64,000 bases of DNA from Aliirhizobium wenxiniae (GTDB lineage Bacteria > Pseudomonadota > Alphaproteobacteria > Rhizobiales > Rhizobiaceae), in assembly GCF_019511445.1 (NCBI RefSeq), contig NZ_JAEUAN010000012.1, positions 118,902 to 182,901 of the forward strand. Direction: 5' to 3'. The notes below the pieces were generated by a model that was not told the DNA's origin, ran no database searches, and saw only the letters and a list, made by a program, of their open reading frames with translations. Position 1 is the first letter of the stretch, and every line of letters begins with the position of its first letter. Made by a program: the position numbers and the translations under genes. Below are positions 17,800 to 27,114 of the stretch, in pieces.

Positions 17800-18587
17800 T
17801 GGGACTTCTCCTCGAAGGCTTTCAGTTGATCGCGCACTGACGCCGTTTCGGTACTCGCTCCCCCATCACGGAGGACACTGTCCGGTAGCGTGGCGAAGGT
17901 CTTCAGGTTTTGCGAGGACGTCGCCAGAGCCGCTTTGTACTGCTGGTTCAACAGCATGACCTGGTTGTTGAGTGAACCGACGGCCTCGTTGGCAGTCTGG
18001 TTTCCCTGCAGCACCATCTGTGTGTTCTGCTCCAGCGCGCCTTTCAGGTCCTGCGCCGAGCCGATCTTCTCGGTCGCCTGCAAAAAGGAATTCTGGCGGT
18101 CTTTCGTGGCACTGTTCATCGCGTCGGTCAGCGCAGTCAGGGTCGTCAAGGCGTTGATCCCCTGCGAGTAAGCCTGATTGGCGCCGGACAGTTCCCCGCC
18201 ATTGGCCGTGTCGACGACCATTTTCACGAGGTTGAGACCATTGATCAATTTGGCGGCCGTATTCTGGAACTGGCCGCTGATCTCGCCGAACACAGCCTGG
18301 TTGCTCGACATGATCGAGTTGAAGTCGGGCGCCTGGCCCATGCTGAAGCCATTGCCGGTGGCGAGCTTGGCAAACTGACTCGCATCCTGTGTGCGGTCCC
18401 CTACGATCGCCTGCAAAGTCTTCGTCACGTTATCTTTGACGACCGACGTATCCTGCTGAATCTGCTTCGACAGCCGCTCGATTTCCTGCGCTGCGGCGAT
18501 ATTGGCGGTGTCCTTCACAGGAACCTGTGCGAAGGCGTGCGGCGCGCCGACCAGACCGAGTCCGATGGCAAGAACAATCCTATTCAT
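17796..18587 (-). CDS. virB5: T4SS minor pilin VirB5
   Basis: 263 residues with signal peptide (cut after AFA, residue ~20). Mature protein is almost all helical, rich in Gln/Asn/Ala, with long amphipathic repeats (IERLSKQIQQDTSVVKDNVT and further), as in the VirB5/TrbJ family of pilus-tip adhesins. AGGAGAGG before the ATG. Follows the second lytic transglycosylase by 22 bp. Confidence 0.85.
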   Translation of the reverse strand: MNRIVLAIGLGLVGAPHAFAQVPVKDTANIAAAQEIERLSKQIQQDTSVVKDNVTKTLQAIVGDRTQDASQFAKLATGNGFSMGQAPDFNSIMSSNQAVFGEISGQFQNTAAKLINGLNLVKMVVDTANGGELSGANQAYSQGINALTTLTALTDAMNSATKDRQNSFLQATEKIGSAQDLKGALEQNTQMVLQGNQTANEAVGSLNNQVMLLNQQYKAALATSSQNLKTFATLPDSVLRDGGASTETASVRDQLKAFEEKSQ

Positions 18588-18609
18588 AAGCCTCTCCTTT
18601 GCTTTTTCG

Positions 18610-19794
18610 TCAGTTTTCCGTTGGCCGGGCGTCGACGACCGTCACCAAGCCAAGCGCCGGATCGTCGATCGCCGAGAATGTTGCAGTGTCACCATTGGCG
18701 CGCGCCGCCTCCTGAAGATCCTCGAGCCAGCGCTGTATCTGCTCTGTCGTAGCGTTCGCCGGGACGGCAAAGCAGCGTGTGCTGCCGGTATCGATGATCG
18801 TCGTCGGGCACTGAATTTGTGCCATGATCAGCGAGCCGTCACTGTCCTTGGAGTTGCCGCCTCCAGAACCTCGCAGGCTCGACGAAGATGATTGCAGACC
18901 AGCCTGAAGGCGCTGCAGATACTGCTGGTTCGCTTCTAGCGATTTCTGGGTGAAGGCATTCCAGGTGGTTGCGCGCTCGACCTGCGCCTGTGTGTTGCGG
19001 TCGACAGCCTTTTTCAGCTGTTCTCCACAGCCCGTGCTATCGCTGACCGCTTCAGGTTCGGTCGTCTCGGTCTCGGTCGGCGTCTGGTCGCCATTCTCGG
19101 CCTTGTTGCGCTCGTAATACCCTGAGACCTTTTTGACATAGTCCTGGGTCTCGGCAATGTTCGGGATCTGGCCGTTTTGAAGCGATTGCCGATAGGGACC
19201 GGCATTGTAGCCCGCGGCGATCAGGTCGTAACGGTCGCCGAACATGCCCTGGAGCTGCTTGAGGTATTTGACCCCGCCGCGGATATTATCCTGCGTGTCG
19301 TAGGGGTTCACACCAAGCCCTGCTGCCGTCCCTGGCATCAACTGCATCACGCCGGTCGCACCGACGCCGGAGCGGGCCGATTGGCGGAAGCTCGATTCCT
19401 GCTCTGCGATCGCCATGGCAAAATTAGGGTCAACACCCTGTCGGATCGCTTCGTCACGGACCTTGCGGGCGACTTCCTGCTGGCTCAGGTTCCGTTTCGA
19501 TGGGCCCGCCGGTGCGGTTTGACCAGCCATTCCGGCTGCTGAACAATCTGCAGGCGCCCCGGATCCCTGCCCTGGAGCGACGCTGTCGGTGGCCCCACCG
19601 GAAGCGCCTTTGACGCTCTGCGTGTCGGCTTGGTAGGACCCGTAACTATCGCGGGTCGCCTCGTCACTTTTCAACCGGGTATCATCAATCACAGGGACCT
19701 GCGCGCGAGAGGCCGAGGGCACCATGATGGTGGCAATCGCAAGCGCACCGACGGTTGCCAGTTCAGGAAGTCTTGGCGTTGTCATCCGACGCAT
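18610..19794 (-). CDS. lytic transglycosylase of the T4SS (second copy)
   Basis: 394 residues. Signal peptide to about residue 31. The SLT fold is clear: FAMAIAEQESSFRQSARSGV with catalytic Glu near 133, then ATGVMQLMPGTAAGLGV, DTQDNIRGGVKYLKQL and AAGYNAG. The C-terminal ~190 residues are Gln/Ser/Thr-rich and hold cysteines, of unknown role. It cuts peptidoglycan to let the machine through. Unusual because the operon already has a virB1 enzyme at its head. ATG 19794 overlaps the virB4 stop by 32 nt and has GGGAGGGG just upstream. Confidence 0.85.
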   Translation of the reverse strand: MRRMTTPRLPELATVGALAIATIMVPSASRAQVPVIDDTRLKSDEATRDSYGSYQADTQSVKGASGGATDSVAPGQGSGAPADCSAAGMAGQTAPAGPSKRNLSQQEVARKVRDEAIRQGVDPNFAMAIAEQESSFRQSARSGVGATGVMQLMPGTAAGLGVNPYDTQDNIRGGVKYLKQLQGMFGDRYDLIAAGYNAGPYRQSLQNGQIPNIAETQDYVKKVSGYYERNKAENGDQTPTETETTEPEAVSDSTGCGEQLKKAVDRNTQAQVERATTWNAFTQKSLEANQQYLQRLQAGLQSSSSSLRGSGGGNSKDSDGSLIMAQIQCPTTIIDTGSTRCFAVPANATTEQIQRWLEDLQEAARANGDTATFSAIDDPALGLVTVVDARPTEN

Positions 19795-22282
19795 CCCCCT
19801 CCCAGCCGCAGAATTTCGAAAGCCAGTTCTTCGGGTCATCACCGTGTTCGTCCCGGAGCATCTCGACCTCGCGAACGGTCTCTTCCCGCCCGGACAGGAC
19901 CTTGATGAATTCAGGCATGTGGGACATGTCGACACGCGCGATTACGCTGCTTTTCGCTTGCTTGATCAGCATGAAACGAGAGCTCGGATCGCCATTCTTG
20001 ACCCAGTCGAACTCGGCCCGCGATAGCCCGAAATGCTCCATGTAGGAGCTCTCGTCAGCCTTCGGATTGGCGAAGAAGATATTGGTTGAGGTTTGTTCGA
20101 TGATGGTGCGGCTGACACTCGACTGGACCACGTCGTCGGCCGACTGGGTCCCGAAAATCACCAGACCGTTCCGCTTTCGGATGGTCTTGAAGTAATCCTT
20201 CATGGTGCGCTTGAATTCGTCGTCGTCGAGCAGCTTCCAGGCTTCGTCCATCAGGTTGATGATCGGCGCCCTGCCGTCGTAGATCTTGTCCAAGCGATGG
20301 AACATGTAGAGGAGTGCTGCGGTTCGAACCGTTGGGTCGTCCAGGATCGCTGTCATGTCGAAGCCGATTATCGGACGGGAGATGTCGAGACTGTCGTCGG
20401 CATTGTCGAAGAGCCAGGCATAGGGGCCCTTGTCGACCCATTTGTCGAGCCTGGCGATCAAGCTGCCTTCTGTCCGCTCGCTGCCGGCAAGGAGCGCACG
20501 CAAGGACGATAGACGCCGATAGGACCGGTTCTTGGTCTTCAGAACCGACTTGATGGCATTGCGGATAATCGCCTCTTCCTGAGGCAAGAGGGTTTCTCCC
20601 TCCTTTGTCGGCTTCAGCATGAAGCTTAGCAGGCCATAGAGGAAAACGCGGTTTTCCTCTGTATCGTCGAGAAGCAACGGGTTCCAGCCCGAGGGCTCTC
20701 CGGGCTCCAGCGTCATGTAGGTGCCGCCTGCGGCTCTCACCATGATGTCGAGGCCCCGGTCCTTGTCGAAGACGATCGTTTTCAGCCGCGGGCTGACCCG
20801 GTAAGCCTGCAGGATCAGGAAGGACATGATCACCGTCTTGCCGGAGCCGGTCGGCCCGAAGACAGTCGCGTGTCCCACATCGCCCTGATGGAAATTGAAG
20901 AAGAACGGCGTGCCGGACGTCGTCTCAAAGATCGTGATCGCCGGTCCCCAATGATTGCCGTCGGGCTTGCCATAGGGATAGGCGTGAAAGCTGCTCAAGC
21001 CGGCACAGTTCAAGGTGGAGATCAGCGCCCGGCGTGCGATATAGGCCTGATTACCCGGAAGCTGTGCCCAGTAGGCCGGCTCCGTATTGAGGTCCTCGCG
21101 GATATAAGATGCGCCGAGCGCCCCCAGTTCATTACCGATCAGGGCAACCGCATCGTCGAGTTGGGCGATCGATTTGGCGATCGGCATCACGGTCAGATGA
21201 TGTTCGGCGAAGGCGACACGCTTGCGGGCAAGCTCGTCCCGAGCGATGTCGAGATTGGCCTGAACACTCGAACCGCCTTCGTCCGATTTCGACATCTGGC
21301 GATCGAGACGCTCAATGCGCCCACGTGCGGACATGTCGTCGACAAAAGACATCGACTGGGTCAGCACCATTTCAAACGGCAGCTTGAGGATGTAGTCGAG
21401 CATGCCAGCACCGGTCTCGGGCGGATATTCCTTCAGCGACACCATGGCGGCAAACCGGTCATCGGCAGCCGTGTCGCCTCCAAGATGAATGAGGCGGTTG
21501 CCGATCGAGGTGCGGCGCGCCGGCAGCATCTCGTCGACCGGGGTATTGCCGAGACGGACCGGACGCACGCGCCCACCATTCAGCAAGGTGTAAAAGAACT
21601 CACATTGTTCAGAAAACCAGACCTTTCGAGCGCCCTCCTCCAGGACGGCATCGTCGGCGATCGTCTTGTAGATAGCTCGACCATTCCCAAGATCGGCCTT
21701 GATACGCTGGACGTCGCGCAGAACCTTCGGACTGTAGACGGCAAGCGACTTTTCCATCGCCCGGGTCGCCTCGACCAGCCGGTCACGCATTGCCCGGAGC
21801 TGCTCCTTGCGAACGACTTTTCCGCCGATGCCCATGACGCGAGACAGGGTCGAGCCCTTTTTGAACAAGGGACGGACGACCAGCGATATATAAGTATCGT
21901 TGACGAACATCTCGTTCCTGGAGATGCTAGACTGATAGACAAGGTCGAGACGCTGCATGAACGGATCGGCAAAGGTCGAGGGAAGCGATGGCGCGACCTT
22001 GCGCCTGATGACATGCGTGTAGAGTGCGAAATTGCCGATTGATGAAATCGCACGGAAGGCCGCGTTACGCTGGCCTTGCAGCATGTTGATGGTTTCGATA
22101 TCGGCGGTTTCGAAGGAGAACCCGGTTAGCTGGATGGTCGAGACTAGGCAGTCGTTCTTCAGACGGATGATGCCGTTTTCGATCGGGACATAGAAAGGGA
22201 CGTGGGTCGCCACGCTTTTGTCCGCGAAAATCTCCCAACCTTTCGACAGACGGCCCTTCAACGATCGTGCCATCGTGCTCAT
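19763..22282 (-). CDS. virB4: T4SS ATPase VirB4
   Basis: 839 residues, normal size. N-terminal CagE/TrbE/VirB domain, then Walker A GPTGSGKT at about 476-483 and a Walker B with INLMDEAWKLLDD near 700; the closing IFFANPKADESSYMEHFGLS and the RFMLIKQAKSSVIARVDMSH stretch are typical. The ATG at 22282 starts the conserved part and lies 2 bp after the virB3 stop; a longer frame would run antisense-like through virB3 and is rejected. Confidence 0.95.
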   Translation of the reverse strand: MSTMARSLKGRLSKGWEIFADKSVATHVPFYVPIENGIIRLKNDCLVSTIQLTGFSFETADIETINMLQGQRNAAFRAISSIGNFALYTHVIRRKVAPSLPSTFADPFMQRLDLVYQSSISRNEMFVNDTYISLVVRPLFKKGSTLSRVMGIGGKVVRKEQLRAMRDRLVEATRAMEKSLAVYSPKVLRDVQRIKADLGNGRAIYKTIADDAVLEEGARKVWFSEQCEFFYTLLNGGRVRPVRLGNTPVDEMLPARRTSIGNRLIHLGGDTAADDRFAAMVSLKEYPPETGAGMLDYILKLPFEMVLTQSMSFVDDMSARGRIERLDRQMSKSDEGGSSVQANLDIARDELARKRVAFAEHHLTVMPIAKSIAQLDDAVALIGNELGALGASYIREDLNTEPAYWAQLPGNQAYIARRALISTLNCAGLSSFHAYPYGKPDGNHWGPAITIFETTSGTPFFFNFHQGDVGHATVFGPTGSGKTVIMSFLILQAYRVSPRLKTIVFDKDRGLDIMVRAAGGTYMTLEPGEPSGWNPLLLDDTEENRVFLYGLLSFMLKPTKEGETLLPQEEAIIRNAIKSVLKTKNRSYRRLSSLRALLAGSERTEGSLIARLDKWVDKGPYAWLFDNADDSLDISRPIIGFDMTAILDDPTVRTAALLYMFHRLDKIYDGRAPIINLMDEAWKLLDDDEFKRTMKDYFKTIRKRNGLVIFGTQSADDVVQSSVSRTIIEQTSTNIFFANPKADESSYMEHFGLSRAEFDWVKNGDPSSRFMLIKQAKSSVIARVDMSHMPEFIKVLSGREETVREVEMLRDEHGDDPKNWLSKFCGWEGDASDDNAKTS

Positions 22283-22284
22283 AC

Positions 22285-22611
22285 TTAGACTCCGTACGTC
22301 CTGATTCCGCCACCCAGCCGGCGACCGACGGGATTGACGCCACACATGCTGAGCCGCCCGACGATGTCGAAAAACCACAGGTCGAGCTTGACGGTGAGGA
22401 CATAGAGAATGCCGTGGAGGATGATGAACGTGGCCGGAAACCAGAGGATCGAGCCAACGATCATGAACACCATCAGCGACACGAAGCATTCGGCGAGGAA
22501 GTAGGTGTAGGGGATGCCCATCACCGTCGGCGGACGCGTCAGGGCAAGGATGACAGGATAGGACTCAATGTTCTCATCAGTCCCGTCTATCGTGGTTGGG
22601 GCGCCCGCCAT
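22285..22611 (-). CDS. virB3: T4SS protein VirB3
   Basis: 108 residues, the usual VirB3 length, with two adjacent membrane spans (about residues 35-70). PVILALTRPPTVMGIPYTYF at the N-terminus is the VirB3 signature region. The ATG at 22611 lies 2 bp after the virB2 stop. VirB3 works with VirB4 in pilus assembly. Confidence 0.92.
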   Translation of the reverse strand: MAGAPTTIDGTDENIESYPVILALTRPPTVMGIPYTYFLAECFVSLMVFMIVGSILWFPATFIILHGILYVLTVKLDLWFFDIVGRLSMCGVNPVGRRLGGGIRTYGV

Positions 22612-22613
22612 GA

Positions 22614-22985
22614 TCAGGCACCTCCGCCGGCGATAAAATCCACCAGCTCGGCAGCTGCAAACATGCCGGCAAGGCTTCCGCCGACCCGCAACAACGCCCC
22701 CCACGACCAGTAGCCAAAGGCCGCTGCCAGAAACATGCCGATGAATGCGACCGCACCGATTGAACGGCCGAAGGGTCCGGTGAAAAACTGGACTAGCCTG
22801 TCGGCCGCATTCTCCAGAGCATCCAGGTTTTGGGCCACCGCGGGTTCATACTGGACCAACACAAGGATCACGCTGGCTGCGACGACGCACGCGGTGTTGC
22901 CAAGAGCATTGCGCTTTGCCAGCCAACACCAGGCGGCTCTGCCGTAAAGCGTGGCGATCTCAACAGCGACTTCGGAGTGTTTCAT
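22614..22985 (-). CDS. virB2: T4SS major pilin VirB2
   Basis: 123 residues. Long signal region ending EPAVAQ (about residue 51), then a pilin domain with two hydrophobic helices (FGRSIGAVAFIGMFLAAAFG; LRVGGSLAGMFAAAELV). Overlaps the virB1 stop by ATGA. This is the conjugative pilus subunit. Confidence 0.92.
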   Translation of the reverse strand: MKHSEVAVEIATLYGRAAWCWLAKRNALGNTACVVAASVILVLVQYEPAVAQNLDALENAADRLVQFFTGPFGRSIGAVAFIGMFLAAAFGYWSWGALLRVGGSLAGMFAAAELVDFIAGGGA

Positions 22986-24115
22986 TGGACTACCTCTTCC
23001 TTGACGATCTTGACCGGACCGCCGGAAACGATGGGACCACGCTCCTGACGAGCAGGCCCGAGCGCCGCGGACGGTTCTGCGACTGAGAAAACAAGCATGG
23101 GAGACTTTGCGCGCTCTTCTCGCCCTTTGTGGGCAGCTTGCGAGGTGCCTGCCCGGCGCCGCATAGTCGCGTGAGCCGCCGGCGCTGCTTCAGGCATGCC
23201 CGTGTAGTATCCCACCACCCGCGTGACATAGTCGGCGGTCTGCTGGATCAAAGGGAGCGAATGGTGGGCATCGACGCGCGGCTCACCGGCGTTGTAGGCC
23301 GACGCGATCAGGACAGGATTCCGATATTTGTCGATCAGTAGACGCAGGAAGCGCGTCCCGGCGCGGATATTCTGTTCGGGGTCGGTAAGATCTGTTGCTC
23401 CGAAGGCGCTACCGATCTGGGGCATGACTTGCATAAGGCCGATGGCACCGGCCGGACTGGCAAGCTGCCGATCAAAGCCGGCGTTCTCGGCACGCATGAT
23501 GGTCAGCACCCAGTTCGGGTCGACCTCTTCTTCGACCGCGATCCTAACAGCAAGTGCCCCATAGGCTTCCGGCACGCCATCCAAAAGATCGCTTCGTGGC
23601 GATACCCTTTGAGCTGTCTGGAGGCTTCCTATATCCAGCTCGGGATCGATTTCGGTCTGCCCATCTCCGGTTGAGAATACGCTGATCGAAGAATAGGCGG
23701 CGCGCCGGCGTTCGGCGCTTTCATTATAGCTTGGCTGCAGAGGGACAAAAGACGGAAGCGACGCGGAGCGTGTCGGGCCGTTTGCGGTCACAGGGAGTGG
23801 GTAGTTCGAGCCGGACTCCAGTTCGGCGAACTGCGCCGCAAGGCTCTCTGCGGCGATCGCTGGAGCAGAAACAGGGATCGGTCGAGATACTTCCGCCTGT
23901 CTGATGGATCTTGGTGACGGCCTTGCAGATTTTGGCGCTTCGTTTGGACCCGCAGGATGCCGGACGGTCGCTGTAGCTTGCCAGACATGATGTTCGTTGC
24001 TGAGGCTTGATCCATACCCCTTGAGGAAAAAGACCGAGGCGATTGCGGACCATACGGAAACCCGTGACCGTGCGCCTTGGGGTAGCTTCTTGAGGTAAAA
24101 CGAGCTGTGATCCAT
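22982..24115 (-). CDS. virB1: lytic transglycosylase VirB1
   Basis: 377 residues. A basic N-terminus and one hydrophobic stretch (residues ~20-32) are followed by a long Ser/Pro-rich linker (to ~180) and an SLT domain: VLTIMRAENAGFDRQLASPA with catalytic Glu near 210, GAIGLMQVMPQIG, DPEQNIRAGTRFLRLL, ASAYNAGEP. It opens the peptidoglycan for the mating apparatus. First gene of the main operon; two operator-motif copies lie 21 and 76 bp upstream. The Shine-Dalgarno is weak (CGGAA). Confidence 0.88.
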   Translation of the reverse strand: MDHSSFYLKKLPQGARSRVSVWSAIASVFFLKGYGSSLSNEHHVWQATATVRHPAGPNEAPKSARPSPRSIRQAEVSRPIPVSAPAIAAESLAAQFAELESGSNYPLPVTANGPTRSASLPSFVPLQPSYNESAERRRAAYSSISVFSTGDGQTEIDPELDIGSLQTAQRVSPRSDLLDGVPEAYGALAVRIAVEEEVDPNWVLTIMRAENAGFDRQLASPAGAIGLMQVMPQIGSAFGATDLTDPEQNIRAGTRFLRLLIDKYRNPVLIASAYNAGEPRVDAHHSLPLIQQTADYVTRVVGYYTGMPEAAPAAHATMRRRAGTSQAAHKGREERAKSPMLVFSVAEPSAALGPARQERGPIVSGGPVKIVKEEVVQ

Positions 24116-24135
24116 TTCCGAACCAGTTCAAAATT

Positions 24136-24153
24136 ACACTGCGATATAAGTTT
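24136..24153 (-). promoter_or_regulatory. repeated transfer-gene operator motif, copy 2
   Basis: Plus-strand text ACACTGCGATATAAGTTT, 21 bp upstream of the virB1 start. Compared with the other copies it has GATATAAG in place of GTATAATT. Its closeness to the start codon suits a repressor or attenuation role. Confidence 0.45.
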
Positions 24154-24190
24154 TGAACTGCATTCTCGGGTAAAAATCAACCACAAATAT

Positions 24191-24206
24191 CACTTGCGTA
24201 TAATTT
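24191..24206 (-). promoter_or_regulatory. repeated transfer-gene operator motif, copy 3
   Basis: Plus-strand text CACTTGCGTATAATTT, 76 bp upstream of virB1, matching the 75-bp spacing of the copy before the mobilization operon. It lies in the 135-bp gap between virB1 and the lipoprotein gene. Confidence 0.5.
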
Positions 24207-24250
24207 CAGCACCATGGAAACTTCGCTGGCACCCTTCAACCGGCGAAGGT

Positions 24251-24703
24251 TCAGTCGCGTAAGCGTGACCAACGGTCCGGCATCCAGCGATACCGGGCTT
24301 GCTCCCGATCCCCGAAAATCATGGCAAGACGGACCGCCGCGCCGCCCTTGACCAGTACCGAGCCGGCATCACCTCCCGATCGCGCCCCGTAGATTTCGCA
24401 GATGTAGTTTGGCAGCTCCTTCTGAACTCGGGGCATCGACGCGCAGGAGGCAACCTGATAGCGGCGGTCGTCAGCGGACGAATAGCCGCGACCCGTCTGC
24501 TGAACCGAGCCCAGACGATGGCGCGCGAAATCCGTGCCGTATTCCAGCTGGCAGTCGACGATAATCGAGCCGTAGCGCCTGCAATCAGCTAGGTTCAGAT
24601 AGGCATAAGGCGGCGGCGGAAGTGGACGCGGGTTGACGCTCACGCATCCCGTCAACGATGTCGCGAAGATCGAGACCAGGCAAAGCGCCTTGGCATTCAG
24701 CAT
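24251..24703 (-). CDS. transfer-associated lipoprotein
   Basis: 150 residues. Lipoprotein signal LNAKALCLVSIFATSLTGC with lipobox LTGC (Cys near 20). The mature part has a proline run (PRPLPPPPYAYLNLADC) and several cysteines. AGGAG 7 nt before the ATG at 24703 fixes the start; upstream in-frame Mets give no signal peptide at the N-terminus. It precedes virB1 and has its own operator-motif copy 131 bp upstream. Candidate for entry exclusion or a VirB7-like role; family not recognised. Confidence 0.65.
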   Translation of the reverse strand: MLNAKALCLVSIFATSLTGCVSVNPRPLPPPPYAYLNLADCRRYGSIIVDCQLEYGTDFARHRLGSVQQTGRGYSSADDRRYQVASCASMPRVQKELPNYICEIYGARSGGDAGSVLVKGGAAVRLAMIFGDREQARYRWMPDRWSRLRD

Positions 24704-24833
24704 ACCGTTACTCCTGAGTTTCTCGGCCATAGCCAGCTTCAATGGTGAGGCGTGAATCGCAATACAAATCTGGGACCGCGCCATCGCCAAAAGAGATTGA
24801 GCGCTCGCCGGATGCAGACGTCACGAATAAATG

Positions 24834-24850
24834 ACACTGCGGTATAATTT
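24834..24850 (-). promoter_or_regulatory. repeated transfer-gene operator motif, copy 4
   Basis: Plus-strand text ACACTGCGGTATAATTT. The motif extends into a perfect inverted repeat GGTATA-N3-TATACC at 24841-24855. Lies 131 bp upstream of the lipoprotein gene. Confidence 0.5.
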
Positions 24851-24855
24851 ATACC

Positions 24856-26126
24856 ATTGCACCATCTGTCGCTCAAGGGAGCTTTGGGGCAAATATGCTC
24901 CACGGCGATACTTACCGCCTTCCCCGCCAAGCCCTCTCGCTTCCGGTAACCGAGTCCCACAGCGCAGCATGGCGGTCTCCCCAGATCCGTTCGGGGAGTG
25001 TTGTCGACCCGCAAGCTGCGAAGATATGGAGGTGGGCGCTTATGTCTTTGTGCGATCAATGCAATCAACGATACGCAGATCCACGCATTTGCCCACAAGC
25101 CTATTCGCTCGATAGGTAAGACACCTGATGAGCGCAAACGTCATTCGCGTAATGGCCGTTACGCTTAAAGGCCGATCGATTTGTTCACCTCTAATCTCGT
25201 TCGCAGAATAGGCGCCGTGACGATTCGTCGATCGACGTAATCGCTCAATAGGTTATTCCCCGAAGCGCTCGTTCGCCGCCTCACGCATCCTCGCATAAGC
25301 CTATTCGGTAGATGCGCACGGCGCCGATTTGCCGATTTGCCGATTTGCCGATTTGCCGATTTGCCGATTTGCCGATTTGCCGATTTGCCGATTTGCCGAT
25401 TTGCCGAAACGCTCAACCACGCATTCGCCGATTGCAACCGACAAGTGATCCTCCATCTACCGAATGCGTGTTTTGCCATCCTCGACAAATTCGAGAGATG
25501 GCTCCCCACCATTCTTATCGACTGTTTTCCGCAACCATCCGATGCCCCTGCAAGGCCGCGCCTTGCACTCGCCCCTCGGGCGAAACGGCTATGGGTATAC
25601 CAATAGCCTATCCTGCCATCTTACACAGACCGGCCAAATGCCGTGCCCGAGACGCAAATGCTGTTGCGCGTTGCCAGACGATGCAACAGCGATCGGAGGT
25701 GTCACACCGATGATCCGCGTCGTAAGAGCCGCACGGAATTTGGCTGGTCCGTGAAAGATGCAGAAGCGAGCCGTCATCGTGAGCTGCCGGGATGATCGGA
25801 CCGCAGGGATTGAACATCGAAGGCTGCGAGCGATGAGACGGCGAGCACACCGCAGGAGTAAATGGGCAGATCGAGCGGACACCCGAAGCATGAGGGTGGA
25901 GCGAACGCTGCGCGTTGCCTCCGTATTGTTTGGGGAAGTCGCGGCAGCGTCCGCTTGACCGGCCCAAAAGGCCGGGCGGGTCCCGACCTGCTCCGCAGGA
26001 AGAGGGATGTTTGAGGGCAGAGGCGGCGAGCCTCTCCCCTCAAGGCAGCGCACAGGCTCGAAGCCTGCAAGCGGTCAATGGTTCGGCGAGTGCGAGAGAC
26101 GGCATCTGCCGTCTCTCGCCTCTAGA
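24856..26126. other. gene-poor stretch between transfer and maintenance regions
   Basis: About 1.3 kb with no gene I can support. Frames of 90-150 codons exist on both strands but their sequences are Arg/Ser/Pro-rich and lack Shine-Dalgarno sites. The segment contains the 8-nt tandem repeat at 25323 and many short CGATT/TTGCC-like half repeats around it. It marks the border between the transfer block and the maintenance block. Confidence 0.4.
25323..25402 (+). repeat. 10 perfect tandem copies of an 8-nt unit
   Basis: The unit GCCGATTT is repeated exactly ten times and followed by a partial copy (GCCGA) and then unrelated sequence. Because 8 is not a multiple of 3, any frame across it repeats every eight codons. 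Such arrays change length by slippage. It may be a binding array, a local unwinding element or a simple satellite. Confidence 0.95.
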
Positions 26127-26336
26127 TCAGTGTGCCAGGTTATCGAGATCATCACGTACAGAAGATCCTGCAAGTTCGCGGATCACGGCGCCAATCTTCC
26201 ACGTGCCGATATGGGTGCGACGTTGGGTGACCAGGATATCGACTGCCGTCTCGTTTGTCTCGTTTGTCTCGATGGCTTGCGGTATCCATATCGTCCCAAT
26301 CGCCGAGATTGTTATCTGCCGACACAACGGCGACAT
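26127..26336 (-). CDS. possible small protein
   Basis: 69 codons from an ATG at 26336 (MSPLCRQITISAIGTIWIPQ ... RDDLDNLAH). The middle contains ETNETNETAVDILV, from a short 9-nt DNA repeat. Composition is natural, but no Shine-Dalgarno is visible and no family is recognised. A longer frame exists upstream but looks non-coding. Confidence 0.3.
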   Translation of the reverse strand: MSPLCRQITISAIGTIWIPQAIETNETNETAVDILVTQRRTHIGTWKIGAVIRELAGSSVRDDLDNLAH

Positions 26337-26558
26337 CCGGCCTGATTGGTTGGCCCTATGAGGGCAATGCGCGGCGCAACGTGTATGAGGGTTCCTATCA
26401 TTTCCGCCGCTCCCATTCCGTTTCGAAGAACTGACGACGCAGCCCGGTCCATTCCCGACGCCACCAAGCCCGCCCATGGCTATTACGAAGCGAAGCTTCG
26501 TGTTTGGCGCGCCGGTCGATCCGGCGGGCCGGGCAAGACATGACGGCAAAAGCCTCCC

Positions 26559-26723
26559 TCAGAAGGGAGGCAAGGCCGGAACCTGGCCGTCCTGCTCGGC
26601 GATGATTACCGCAAGCTCGGCGCGTGCCAGCTCGAGTTCGAGTTCGATCTCGCGGCGCTCGATGGCGTCGTTCGATGCATTCAATTCCAGGCGCAGTTCT
26701 TCGATGTGTTGTTCCAGATGCAT
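26559..26723 (-). CDS. small coiled-coil protein
   Basis: 54 residues, almost wholly heptad-like (HIEELRLELNASNDAIERRE, then LELELARAELAVIIAEQDG). AAGGAG 6 nt before the ATG at 26723 makes this start convincing even though the frame is short. Probably a homodimerising plasmid protein of unknown role; it is transcribed away from the HU gene. Confidence 0.6.
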   Translation of the reverse strand: MHLEQHIEELRLELNASNDAIERREIELELELARAELAVIIAEQDGQVPALPPF

Positions 26724-27114
26724 CTTCGTCTCCTTGACGTTGTGAATGACGACGCCCGCGGTCATGAGGGGTCGGGTCGGGTCAAGGTTCGCGTCAGCGA
26801 CCGGCGGAGCCGGCGTGCGGAGGAGCCGATTTTGTTGGAGCGCAGGGAACCGGAGCGGAGGCAAAATTGGAGGTGCCGCGCGACCTTGAGGCGGCGCGAT
26901 CGCTCATGGCACCCTTGGCGAGACTGAGCAGATATAACCTCTCCGTATGGCACCCATTTCGACAGGTGCGGCCAGTTGGGTGTTCCAGGACTTGGTTTCT
27001 GCGTCGAGAACCTGTGGAAAGGCCGTGTTTCCAGATGTTTCTGCTGCACTGCGCCAATGACACGACGCAGTTTCGCTGCAAGGAATTTGATGTCAAAGAT
27101 GCGGAGACAAGATA
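26724..27114. other. 391-bp region upstream of the HU gene
   Basis: No gene supported. It separates the divergent coiled-coil protein (minus) and HU gene (plus). The first 100 bp contain GC-rich short repeats (GGGTCGGGTCGGG, CCGGCGGAGCCGG). The promoter of the HU gene should lie in the second half. Confidence 0.3.

Noticed and set aside
24739..25137. Minus-strand open frame of 132 codons
   Set aside because: Arg/Pro-rich sequence without a Shine-Dalgarno; overlaps the operator motif copy at 24834.
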